The notes beneath the pieces were generated by a model. It did no database searches. It had not been told where the DNA came from and was given only the letters and a program-made list of their open reading frames with translations. A stretch of 7,514 nucleotides of DNA from a bacterium (GTDB taxonomy: Bacteria; Verrucomicrobiota; Kiritimatiellia; UBA8416). Shown here piece by piece: positions 1 through 6,108 of the stretch. The DNA lies in contig JAIFLS010000177.1 of assembly GCA_020048935.1 (NCBI GenBank), positions 1-7,514 of the forward strand. The letters run 5' to 3'. The translations under genes and the position numbers were made by a program. The stretch's first letter is position 1. Each line of letters starts with the position of its first letter.

Positions 1-161
1 AGTGTCTCGTCTGCGGCGTCATGGAAGGATGGGAGAACAACCTGTCCAAACCCGAGCCGGTGCCTGGGAAGCATCTGGTGCGTCGTGTCGATCTCGATGC
101 GTCGCTCAACCTGGTCTGCACCGATCCCCGGCGTATGTCGGTGTTCAGCAAGGCCGTGTAA
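1..161 (+). CDS. 3' end of an unidentified phage gene (partial)
   Basis: An open frame enters from the left edge (first full codon at 3) and stops at TAA 159-161, giving 53 C-terminal residues that begin CLVCG and end MSVFSKAV. Codon use is GC-rich at third positions like the genes downstream, and it sits 70 bp upstream of a well-formed start site, so it is probably real. It carries a CxxC pair (CLVCG) plus one more cysteine; this is too little to call a zinc site. By position, just before a decoration-type gene, it could be a major capsid or other head protein, but I do not recognise the family and this is inference from gene order only. Confidence 0.55.
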   Translation, partial: CLVCGVMEGWENNLSKPEPVPGKHLVRRVDLDASLNLVCTDPRRMSVFSKAV

Positions 162-165
162 TCAA

Positions 166-194
166 CGCCGCCAAAGGCGCTGGTGCCTGCGGCG
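166..194 (+). other. GC-rich hairpin in the intergenic spacer
   Basis: CGCCGC (166-171) pairs perfectly with GCGGCG (189-194). Inside it AGGC (175-178) pairs with GCCT (185-188) around a 6-nt loop, with a 3-nt bulge on the left arm. It begins 4 nt after the stop of the upstream gene and lies 37 nt before the next start. No U-run follows (the next bases are GCTTAATTCG), so it is not a classical intrinsic terminator. It could be an RNA 3'-end stabiliser, a processing site or a weak terminator. The fold is seen in the sequence; the function is inferred. Confidence 0.45.
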
Positions 195-231
195 GCTTAA
201 TTCGAGAAACAAAAGAAAGTAGAGGTTCACA

Positions 232-1256
232 ATGGATGCAAGTCTGAATGGGCACATCTCTGGAATGCAGCGCGTAGTCGGTGCTGTGTGGTACAACGGG
301 ACGGACGCAATCAAGCAGGGCGAAGCGGTCTGCTACGACATCGCGAACGGAACGGCGACGGCGGTAAGCGGCCGGCGTCACAATCAGGTCGTTCGCCCCA
401 CGGCAGCGACCGCCAATGCGTTCGCGGGCGTCTCCGAGCGCAGCTATCCGGCGCAGGCCAATGGTCAGTTCATCGAGATCAACATGCCCGGCTCCAAGGG
501 CGTGATGGTCGCGCTGGGCGCGGATACGGTTATCAACACACCGGGGCGGGCCGTTTCGTCAAGGCGGGCTACGTCGGGCGCGGCTCGATCATTCCTCGCC
601 AGACGGTAACGGCGGTGCTGGAAGCCAGCATGACCGGCGCATGGTCGCTGGCGACGGACGGCAAAACGCTGACCGTGGTTGCGACGGCCGGTTTGGCGGC
701 GGGTGATACCGTTGTCCTGCTGGGCGGCGAAATCGAGGACGGCGGAGCGTCGGTCGTTCCGGGCAAGTACACGATCTCGTCCGTTACGAACGGCACCGTC
801 ATGGTGCTGACCGCTTCGGCGATCAGCGGCACGGCGCTGCTGGCCGTGCTTTGCACCGGCTATGCCTACACGGGCAATCCGGTCTGCCAGGCCGATCTTC
901 TCGATGGCGAGGAGTCCGGTGGTGTCGAGTTCATCTCGCCGCCCAATGCCGGTCTTGTGGGGCTTTCCTACATGACCAGCGGCATCTCGTATGTCTGCGG
1001 CGGACTGACGCTCGCGGCGGACGTGGATGTGACCTTTGCGCAAGGGACCGTCTTCGGCCAGCGGAAGGGCTTCCTGGCGCTCGGCACCATGACGACCAAC
1101 GACGTGACCGTTGATCTGGTCACGAATGGCTTCACCATGACTGGTGGGGCGCTGGCGGAGATCAACGCGATCGACGCGGCCCTGGATGGGGCTCATCTGG
1201 TGTTCAACGGCGTGTGGCGCTGCGTGAACCTGGCCGGTGCCGCTGCCGAGGCGTAA
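232..1256 (+). CDS. Capsid decoration / head-fibre-like protein, interrupted by a -1 frameshift
   Basis: The start is ATG 232, with AGAGG at 221-225 six bases upstream. The first frame runs to a stop at 607-609, but its last ~20 codons are out of character. Protein-like sequence continues in the -1 frame from about 546 to TAA 1254-1256. Reading through a -1 shift at GGGG 543-546 gives about 341 aa. Residues 12-105 (GAVWYNGTDAIKQGEAVCYD, then FAGVSE and FIEINMPG) look like a small beta-rich capsid decoration domain of the DUF2190-like kind. The rest is Gly/Ala/Val/Thr-rich beta sequence ending in LVFNGVWRCVNLAGA, a tail typical of phage head-surface proteins. The 3' half has no convincing start of its own near the break; ATG 630, with GGAAG five bases upstream, is a weak alternative giving 208 aa. 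A strong terminator follows directly, as expected for an abundant head protein. The decoration role is inferred from overall character and position. The break may be a sequencing error, a mutation or recoding. Confidence 0.6.
541..549 (+). other. Frameshift site (GGGG run) within the decoration-like gene
   Basis: Read from ATG 232 the codons here are ccg ggg cgg. Protein continuity requires ccg ggg gcg ggc, so one G is missing from the run or the ribosome slips back one base on GGGG (543-546). The P-site glycine codon GGG can re-pair after a -1 slip, but the next codon cannot. No X XXY YYZ heptamer occurs in the right phase between 481 and 609. A one-base loss in the G run, biological or technical, is therefore the simplest explanation. 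Confidence 0.6.
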
Positions 1257-1271
1257 TCGAAAACCATGATT

Positions 1272-1308
1272 GGCGGCCCCGTACCTTCGGGGAAAGGGTC
1301 GCCTTTTT
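1272..1308 (+). terminator. Intrinsic (rho-independent) terminator
   Basis: GGCGGCCC (1272-1279) pairs with GGGTCGCC (1296-1303) as an 8-bp stem with one G-U pair, followed at once by TTTTT (1304-1308). The 16-nt loop contains CCCCG/CGGGG (1277-1281 with 1288-1292), which can form a competing inner hairpin. It lies 15 nt after the stop of the decoration-like gene and 12 nt before the next start, so it should cut or attenuate transcription between head and connector/tail genes. Confidence 0.85.
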
Positions 1309-1309
1309 C

Positions 1310-1314
1310 GAGGA
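1310..1314 (+). promoter_or_regulatory. Ribosome binding site that fixes the start at 1321
   Basis: GAGGA lies six bases before ATG 1321. The frame is open further upstream to TTG 1270, but that would put the N-terminus inside the terminator stem, so ATG 1321 is chosen. Confidence 0.75.
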
Positions 1315-1320
1315 TCTGAT

Positions 1321-1587
1321 ATGTCCAAGCCTGAAGTTACTCACGAGACGCGAGTCGATGAACATGCGCTGGATATGTTTAGCAACATGGGTTACGACGC
1401 ATCCAAGCTGCCGGACTCCCTTGTTCAGCTCTACAACTCCATCAAGAGAAAAAAGGACGTGGTTTTTCCGTCCCGCATGAGTGCGGAAGGGTGCGCGATT
1501 ATCGCGGCCATGTCCGACATGATCGACAAGCGAGGCGACTTTGCGGTTGCCGAAAAGCCAAAAAAGAAAGATGAAGGTGCTGCATGA
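1321..1587 (+). CDS. Small unidentified phage protein (88 aa)
   Basis: A soluble protein of 88 residues starting MSKPEVTHETRVDEH and ending in a charged, probably disordered tail (KPKKKDEGAA). The middle is predicted helical, with SLVQLYNSIKRKKD around 33-46 and a second helix CAIIAAMSDMID at 58-69. There are no membrane segments, signal peptide or catalytic motif. It is the first gene after the terminator, and its stop overlaps the next start (ATGA at 1584-1587), so it is translationally coupled to the head-tail adaptor gene. That coupling suggests an assembly or head-completion accessory, but I do not recognise the family and no function should be assumed. Confidence 0.8.
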   Translation: MSKPEVTHETRVDEHALDMFSNMGYDASKLPDSLVQLYNSIKRKKDVVFPSRMSAEGCAIIAAMSDMIDKRGDFAVAEKPKKKDEGAA

Positions 1588-2348
1588 GTGAATCGACTCT
1601 TTCGATCAGTTACGCCGATCTGCTGATAGAAGTTGGCGGGTTTCTTGGCTACGGGGTTGACTCTACGGCCTGGAACGCGGCGAAACTGGCGGAGGTTGAT
1701 CGATACATTCAATCGGGCATTCGGAATTTTTACTATCCTCCTGCTGGATACGAATGGTCTTTCCTGAATCCATCGACAACGATCGCTACGGCCGTTGGAG
1801 ATGACGCGATGGATTTGCCAGACGCTTTGAGCCGGATAACTGGAAATCTTCACTTTGCTGCTGCCCTAAACTGTACCCCCGTAACACTGGTGAGCGAGGG
1901 GCAGATGATGGCGCTGAAGGCGAGGACAACGACGAATGCCAAGCCGAAATGCGCGGCCATTCGCTCGAAGGTTAGCGACGGTGCGGGCGGACAACGGCTC
2001 GAGATCGTCTATTGGCCGACACCCGATGCCATATACACACTGACGTATCGCTACGAGGCCTATTCCGGAAAGCTGACTACCCTGAAGCCTTATCCGCTTG
2101 GGGGCATGAAGCATTCGGAGCTTATCATCGAAAGCTGTCTGGCGGTCGCCGAACAGCGAGGAAACGATGAGCGCGGGGCGCATACGGCAAGGTTTGCGGA
2201 AATGCTGGCTGCCGGGATCGAAATCGACAAGAAGATGGGTGCGCGGTTCTTCGGGATGATGGGGGAGAATTGCGAGACTTCAGATAGTCTTTCGAGGCGC
2301 AACTTCGGGACGACTTATCCGGTAACGTATAAGGGGGAAACATGGTAA
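1584..2348 (+). CDS. Head-tail adaptor protein (SU10-adaptor-like)
   Basis: The protein has 254 aa. The start ATG 1584 has GAAGG (1573-1577) six bases upstream and overlaps the preceding stop. The layout matches phage adaptor proteins that form the ring under the portal. A helical N-terminus holds an ALxEVDRYIQSGIRNFYYP-type segment (about 35-52). Next comes the family-typical 'Y-E-W-S-F-L-x-P' stretch (56-63) and a D-x-L-P-D strand (77-80). A beta core at about 95-160 includes IVYWPTPDAIYTLTYRYEAY. A C-terminal helical region follows (176-225: HSELIIESCLAVAEQRGNDE). Length and motif order fit the family called phage adaptor (SU10-type, related in role to T7 gp11 and P22 gp4). Its place after head genes and before a nozzle-type protein supports this. 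The assignment rests on motif recognition without an alignment. Confidence 0.68.
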   Translation: MSESTLSISYADLLIEVGGFLGYGVDSTAWNAAKLAEVDRYIQSGIRNFYYPPAGYEWSFLNPSTTIATAVGDDAMDLPDALSRITGNLHFAAALNCTPVTLVSEGQMMALKARTTTNAKPKCAAIRSKVSDGAGGQRLEIVYWPTPDAIYTLTYRYEAYSGKLTTLKPYPLGGMKHSELIIESCLAVAEQRGNDERGAHTARFAEMLAAGIEIDKKMGARFFGMMGENCETSDSLSRRNFGTTYPVTYKGETW

Positions 2349-2608
2349 CGCCGTGGTGGGTTGTGTTGATGGTGTCGAGCTTCGTGGGGTTGTCGTTTAG
2401 CTTTTGGGGCTGGCTGGCGGTCAAGGTGATCGGTCAAGGAGCGAAGATTGCGGAGATCGAATCCCGCATTTCGAGCCGCGAGACGGAATGCCGGTCTCGC
2501 ATGGACTGGCTTCAGAGGATGGACGAAAAGCTGAACGGGGTTCGCGAGGATGTTGCAAAGATTCGTGGTGCATTGGAAACTGCTGGCGTTGAACGTCGGC
2601 ACGGGTAA
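2342..2608 (+). CDS. Small single-span membrane protein with coiled coil (88 aa)
   Basis: The start ATG 2342 overlaps the adaptor stop by 7 nt and follows AGGGGGA at 2332-2338. Residues 5-30 form a strongly hydrophobic, Trp-rich segment (WWVVLMVSSFVGLSF, then FWGWLAVKVI), a clear transmembrane helix. Residues 34-82 are an amphipathic, highly charged helix with heptad-like spacing (AKIAEIESRI, WLQRMDEKLNGVREDVAKIRGAL), a probable coiled coil. It has one cysteine (C50), no lipobox and no enzymatic motif. An N-terminal anchor with a short coiled coil resembles holin-associated XhlA-like proteins and inner-membrane spanins. No endolysin or outer spanin is seen beside it, and no lipoprotein ORF is embedded in another frame. 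It could instead be a virion or membrane-attachment component. The architecture is seen; the lysis role is only a guess. Confidence 0.78.
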   Translation: MVTPWWVVLMVSSFVGLSFSFWGWLAVKVIGQGAKIAEIESRISSRETECRSRMDWLQRMDEKLNGVREDVAKIRGALETAGVERRHG

Positions 2609-2628
2609 AAAGAAAGGTTGGTGAGATT

Positions 2629-3003
2629 ATGGACTTGAGAGTGCGGGATTTGTTGAAGGATGAGTTGGCGGTTGTCGCGGCGACGGCGACGGCTGTGGAC
2701 GGTATCGAGGCGCTGCTTCCGGTGACGGATGGCACGGTCGAGGCGAGTAAGATCGTCACGGCGGATGCCAACAAGGACGTCGGCGGACTGCGGAATCTGG
2801 CGGTGGCTGGTACGCTGGCGGTGACGGGCGTAGCGACGCTGACGGCCCCTCCAAAGTTCACGGCGGTGACAACGGCGGAAGCCAAGACGCTGACCATGAC
2901 CAACGCGCCGGCCGAGGCTAACGCTGGCAAGGCGTCTCCGATCTACCTGACCATCACGGTCGGGGCGACCAATTACGTTATTCCGGCATGGCCTCTGGCG
3001 TAA
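2629..3003 (+). CDS. Small tail/fibre-associated structural protein (124 aa)
   Basis: The start ATG 2629 follows AGAAAGG (2611-2617) and GGTGAG (2620-2625). The first ~30 residues are charged and helical. The middle carries VTADANKDVGGLRNLAVAGT followed by LAVTGVATL (about 44-71), the 'D-x-x-K-D-(I/V)-x-G-(F/L)-R-N-L-x-(V/L)-x-G-T-L-x-V-T-G' pattern found in many phage fibre and virion proteins. The C-terminus has NAPAEANAGKASPIYLTITV then GATNYVIPAWPLA. This resembles small phage proteins ending in a 'G-x-P-x-Y-L-x-(I/V)-x-(I/V)-x-G-T-x-Y-x-I-P' strand pair. It lies between the adaptor and the nozzle-type protein, so a tail or neck decoration role is likely. The exact function is unknown. 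Confidence 0.7.
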   Translation: MDLRVRDLLKDELAVVAATATAVDGIEALLPVTDGTVEASKIVTADANKDVGGLRNLAVAGTLAVTGVATLTAPPKFTAVTTAEAKTLTMTNAPAEANAGKASPIYLTITVGATNYVIPAWPLA

Positions 3004-3016
3004 CGGAGGTCGCGTA

Positions 3017-4624
3017 ATGCCGAAAGTCGGTAACAAGACGCTCACGTTCCCGCTCGCTGGGGTTTCCCGGCGAGCGGGGTATCGTGAACAGCAACGACCG
3101 TACTCTTCACCCTGGGCGGTGAACGTACGTGGCGTTTGCGGTCTTGAAACCAGACTTCGCGGCGGATCACGGCCAGGTCTTGCAAAAGTTCTGGCGACCG
3201 ATTTCGGAGCTTCGATTTCCGCTATCATTCCCGCGACCTACATCGACTCTACCGGCGCTCGCCAATACGACCTACTTGTGGTAGCTGATGGCGCGATAAA
3301 CGTCGTTCGCGGGTCTTCTTCTTCGGCGCTTTCGGCGGCGCTGCAAACTGACGCCGGAATTGACATCTTGACCGAAGACGGGCAAACCATTGTTTTCGAT
3401 TCGGCGGTGACGGTGGCGGGCGGCGGCGCGTCTATCGCTTTCGATGCCGTTGAGCGCAACGGAACAATCTATCTTGCTGACTCCGTTCTTCGTTTGTATG
3501 ACCCGATTACCGGAGTTGTAACCGCCGTTTCGGAGACTGTCGGCGTGATTCCGGTCGCCTGCCCCCGCGTATGCCTGTACCGCGACCGGATTATCCTCGG
3601 CGGGGTTGACAATGTGTGGTACGCATCCAGACAGAGCGACCCTACGGATTGGGCTTTTGGCGCGGAAATGAACGACGTTGGGCGGGCGGCGGCCGGACAA
3701 GTCGGCAACGCGGGGCGGATTGGCGACGTGATTCAAGCCATGATACCCGATAGCGATGACTCTCTCCTTTTCGCGACCAAGAATGAACTCTGGATGCTCA
3801 AGGGCGACCCTACTGATGGCGTCATGCGGCAAGTATCCAGCACGGTCGGGGTAATTGCGCCCGGGGCGTGGGCGCGTTCTGACGATGGGCTGCTGGCCTT
3901 CCTTTCCTTCGATGGCGTCTACGTCATGCAGCTTGGAGGCCAGAAAGCGCCGGAGCGGTTCAGCGCGGACACGCTGGTGAATACCGTAACTACCGCAAAA
4001 CACGTCACAATGGCCTACGACGCGAGGGGACGCGGTTTCCATCTCTTCATAACGCCCGATACCGGCAACGGCGAGCATTGGTGGCTGGACGTTGAAAACA
4101 AGGCTATATGGCCGGTTGTCGTACCTACGGCAATGCAGCCGATGGCGACGGCTCGCCTTCAGGGTAGCGCCGGACTACCAGAAGTGATTCTCGGTTGTCG
4201 CGACGGGTATTTGCGCAAGTTCAGCGATTCGGTAACGACGGACGACGGCACGGCATTCGAGAGTCATGTCGCGATCGGTCCAATCCGGTTGGCGACAAAT
4301 GATATTGATGATGCGCTTCTGGCGGAGATCCACGGCATTCTAGCCGAAAACAACGGGACCGCCGTAACGTGGCGCGTAATCATGGCCTCGTCTGCCGAAG
4401 AAGCGGCGGACCTTGCCGAAGCCGGAATCAAGGCGGACCTTGCCGGAACTACTATTTCTGGCGTTTCCTCTTTTGGCACCTGGGCAGAAAACAGAAACAA
4501 GGTCGATAGGTGCCGATGCCGCGGCGCCTGGGCGGTGATTTGGCTTTCTTCTACAGGAAAGTGGGCATTTGAAGCGGTGGCGATAGTGACGCAACAGTTA
4601 GGGAGGCTCCGTTATGGCTATTAA
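3017..4624 (+). CDS. Tail nozzle / beta-propeller-like tail protein (535 aa)
   Basis: ATG 3017 follows a strong GGAGG (3005-3009). The N-terminus (31-55: SPWAVNVRGVCGLETRLRGG then SRPGL) is the typical opening 'N-V-x(5)-E-x-R-x-R-G-G-S-R-P-G-L' of a widespread phage tail protein family. The family's further hallmarks are VWYASRQSDPTDW (200-212), a Gly/Ala stretch leading to IGDVIQAMIPDSDDSLLFAT (235-254), a WMLKGDP strand (259-265), GLLAFLSFDGVYVM (291-304) and HWWLDVENKAIWP (354-366). It ends with RGAWAVIWLSSTGKWAFEAV (502-521). Repeated four-stranded units with Asp-Gly turns suggest a beta-propeller. Proteins of this type sit below the adaptor as the tail nozzle or tube in short-tailed phages (role as in T7 gp12 or P22 gp10). 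The function is inferred from family resemblance and gene order. The 3' end overlaps the next gene by 11 nt. Confidence 0.65.
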   Translation: MPKVGNKTLTFPLAGVSRRAGYREQQRPYSSPWAVNVRGVCGLETRLRGGSRPGLAKVLATDFGASISAIIPATYIDSTGARQYDLLVVADGAINVVRGSSSSALSAALQTDAGIDILTEDGQTIVFDSAVTVAGGGASIAFDAVERNGTIYLADSVLRLYDPITGVVTAVSETVGVIPVACPRVCLYRDRIILGGVDNVWYASRQSDPTDWAFGAEMNDVGRAAAGQVGNAGRIGDVIQAMIPDSDDSLLFATKNELWMLKGDPTDGVMRQVSSTVGVIAPGAWARSDDGLLAFLSFDGVYVMQLGGQKAPERFSADTLVNTVTTAKHVTMAYDARGRGFHLFITPDTGNGEHWWLDVENKAIWPVVVPTAMQPMATARLQGSAGLPEVILGCRDGYLRKFSDSVTTDDGTAFESHVAIGPIRLATNDIDDALLAEIHGILAENNGTAVTWRVIMASSAEEAADLAEAGIKADLAGTTISGVSSFGTWAENRNKVDRCRCRGAWAVIWLSSTGKWAFEAVAIVTQQLGRLRYGY

Positions 4625-6107
4625 AATTTCTGAAATGACGCCGGATTCGAGCATTGGCGGCGGCGAGTTGATTCCAGTGTCCGATGCCGGGAGCCCGAAA
4701 AGCGTTACCGTCACGGGTATCAAGGCGTTTGTGGTAGACCAGATTGAAGCCATTGCGGCCGGAACTGCAGTAACGGGAGCCGATAGCGTCTACATCCTTC
4801 AGGGCGGGGTACTGAAGCCGGTCGACATCGATCTGGTGGCGCAACATGCGATCGACACGGTATGGGGCAAGGCTGCTGACGCCTCTCCTGCTGGGACAGA
4901 CAAGATTGCTATCAAGGACACCGGAACTACCGAAAACACGGTTACACTGGCGGTGCTGGCGACGTATATTCAAACGGCCATTCGGGCGGCGGTGATTGAT
5001 CCGACAACCTTAAGCGCTGCCGGCGCGACCTCGACTGCAGACCTTTTCATTATCGGTCAATCCGGGGTGGCGAAGAAAATCACGCTTCAGGCGGTTAACG
5101 ATGCCATATATGCAGGGCTGGCGGCGCATGTCACCGGGCTTACGGCTGCTACTTCTGCGAATGATGCAGACGAGTTCTATGCCGTCACCTCTGCTGGTGC
5201 TCGCAAGGTCACGCTGGCGCAGATGAAAACGACGCTGGGCGTTTCGGCTGGCGCCATCGCTCCGGCGTCCATGACCGAAAACTATGTCCCGCAGTGGAGC
5301 GCGACATCCAAGACACTGAAGGACGGCAAGGCGATTGTCGGCACCATTGCGGCCGTTGGCGCGACCGGAACGAGTCTGGTAGACGAGACGGCGGTTCGGA
5401 CGGCCATCTACGGAACGGGAACCAAGACGACGCCGGTTGCTGCCGACATCGTGACTGTTCAGGATTCGGCGGATTCGGGCGCGGTCAAGCGCTCGACGCT
5501 GCTGCAGCTGTGGGATGGGTACTTTTTAGCCAAGGCGACGGCGGCGATTGCCGGGGCGAACGCTCTTTACGACGTGATGTGGATCCCGGCCGGCGCGATG
5601 ATCCCGAGTTTTATAGGCGGGGCGATTCCGGCGATTCTCGAAGCCGATACGAATGATGCGTCTCACGACGTTCTAGATTTCACCGATGAGCTTTCCGACA
5701 CGTTTGTAGAGTTCAATATCGCCATGCCTGAAGCGTGGGATCTCGGAACTATCAAAGCGAAGGTCTATTGGATACCGGAAGACGGGGAATCATCTGCCGA
5801 CCAGTGGGTGCGTTTCACGCTGTCGGGCCGCTCGTTCAAGGACGGTGAGGCCCTGGACGCGGCAAACGGGACCGCTCGCAACATTGACGATCAGGCATTG
5901 GCGGACGACGGGTATATCCATGTCACGGCTGCAAGCCCTGCAGTTACGGTTGCGGGAACTCCCGCTATCGGTTCGATGGTTCACCTCAAACTGTCCCGCG
6001 TCTTCGACTTTGCTGGAAGCGGCGGGACTGCTCTTGCCGGAAACGCGAGGGTTCTCGGGGTGCTGATCCAGTACAAGAAAACACTGACCGCTATCACGGA
6101 GTGGTAA
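4614..6107 (+). CDS. Modular tail fibre/appendage protein with tandem beta modules (497 aa)
   Basis: ATG 4614 has GGGAGG (4601-4606) seven bases upstream and overlaps the previous stop. The N-terminus KISEMTPDSSIGGGELIPVS is the common phage tail module 'K-I-S-x-(L/M)-x-P-x(5)-G-x-E-L-(I/V)-P-V'. Diverged copies of the same ~35-50-aa unit follow (about 52-80, 92-123, 137-166, 183-208, 276-300). Each has 'A-D-x-(I/V/F)-x-(I/V)-x(4)-G-x-x-K-x-(V/I)-T-L' and then a short helix. Residues ~315-497 form a separate beta-sandwich-like domain: YDVMWIPAGAMIPSFIGGA, FNIAMPEAWDLGTIKAKVYW, a VHLKLSRVF strand, and a final VLGVLIQYKK. Such C-terminal domains occur in phage virion proteins and probably form the exposed part of an appendage. 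There are no catalytic motifs, signal or membrane segments. A structural role is likely; the binding partner is unknown. Confidence 0.72.
   Translation: MAIKISEMTPDSSIGGGELIPVSDAGSPKSVTVTGIKAFVVDQIEAIAAGTAVTGADSVYILQGGVLKPVDIDLVAQHAIDTVWGKAADASPAGTDKIAIKDTGTTENTVTLAVLATYIQTAIRAAVIDPTTLSAAGATSTADLFIIGQSGVAKKITLQAVNDAIYAGLAAHVTGLTAATSANDADEFYAVTSAGARKVTLAQMKTTLGVSAGAIAPASMTENYVPQWSATSKTLKDGKAIVGTIAAVGATGTSLVDETAVRTAIYGTGTKTTPVAADIVTVQDSADSGAVKRSTLLQLWDGYFLAKATAAIAGANALYDVMWIPAGAMIPSFIGGAIPAILEADTNDASHDVLDFTDELSDTFVEFNIAMPEAWDLGTIKAKVYWIPEDGESSADQWVRFTLSGRSFKDGEALDAANGTARNIDDQALADDGYIHVTAASPAVTVAGTPAIGSMVHLKLSRVFDFAGSGGTALAGNARVLGVLIQYKKTLTAITEW
4647..5513 (+). repeat. Diverged protein-level tandem modules in the tail appendage gene
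   Basis: Six recognisable units occur at residues ~12-45, 52-80, 92-123, 137-166, 183-208 and 276-300. A less clear unit at ~221-265 carries the related YVPQWSATSKTLKDG strand pair. The units align by pattern (strand, Gly turn, Lys, Thr-Leu, helix) but are not alike at the DNA level, so the duplications are old. Confidence 0.6.
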
Positions 6108-6108
6108 C

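Noticed and set aside
288..545. Upstream part of the -1 frame before the decoration gene junction
   Set aside because: It starts at a non-supported codon within the 232 gene and reads as Arg/Gln-rich shadow sequence; only the part after ~546 looks like protein.
481..609. Classical programmed -1 frameshift heptamer
   Set aside because: No X XXY YYZ sequence occurs in the correct phase; only GGGG could support single-tRNA slippage.
465..1328. Long antisense open frame of 287 codons opposite the decoration-like gene
   Set aside because: Arg/His/Gly-rich low-quality sequence typical of the reverse shadow of a GC-rich gene; no ribosome site, and it runs through the terminator stem.
2404..2592. 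Embedded outer-spanin gene in an alternative frame of the coiled-coil gene
   Set aside because: The alternative frame has no signal peptide or lipobox cysteine and is Gly/Arg/Asp-rich shadow sequence.
3272..4078. Antisense open frame of 268 codons opposite the nozzle-type gene
   Set aside because: It lies entirely within a well-supported sense gene, has shadow-like composition and no Shine-Dalgarno sequence.
5294..5656. Sense +frame open region rich in Asp/Gly/Arg
   Set aside because: Out-of-frame reading of the tail appendage gene, with biased composition and no separate start signal.
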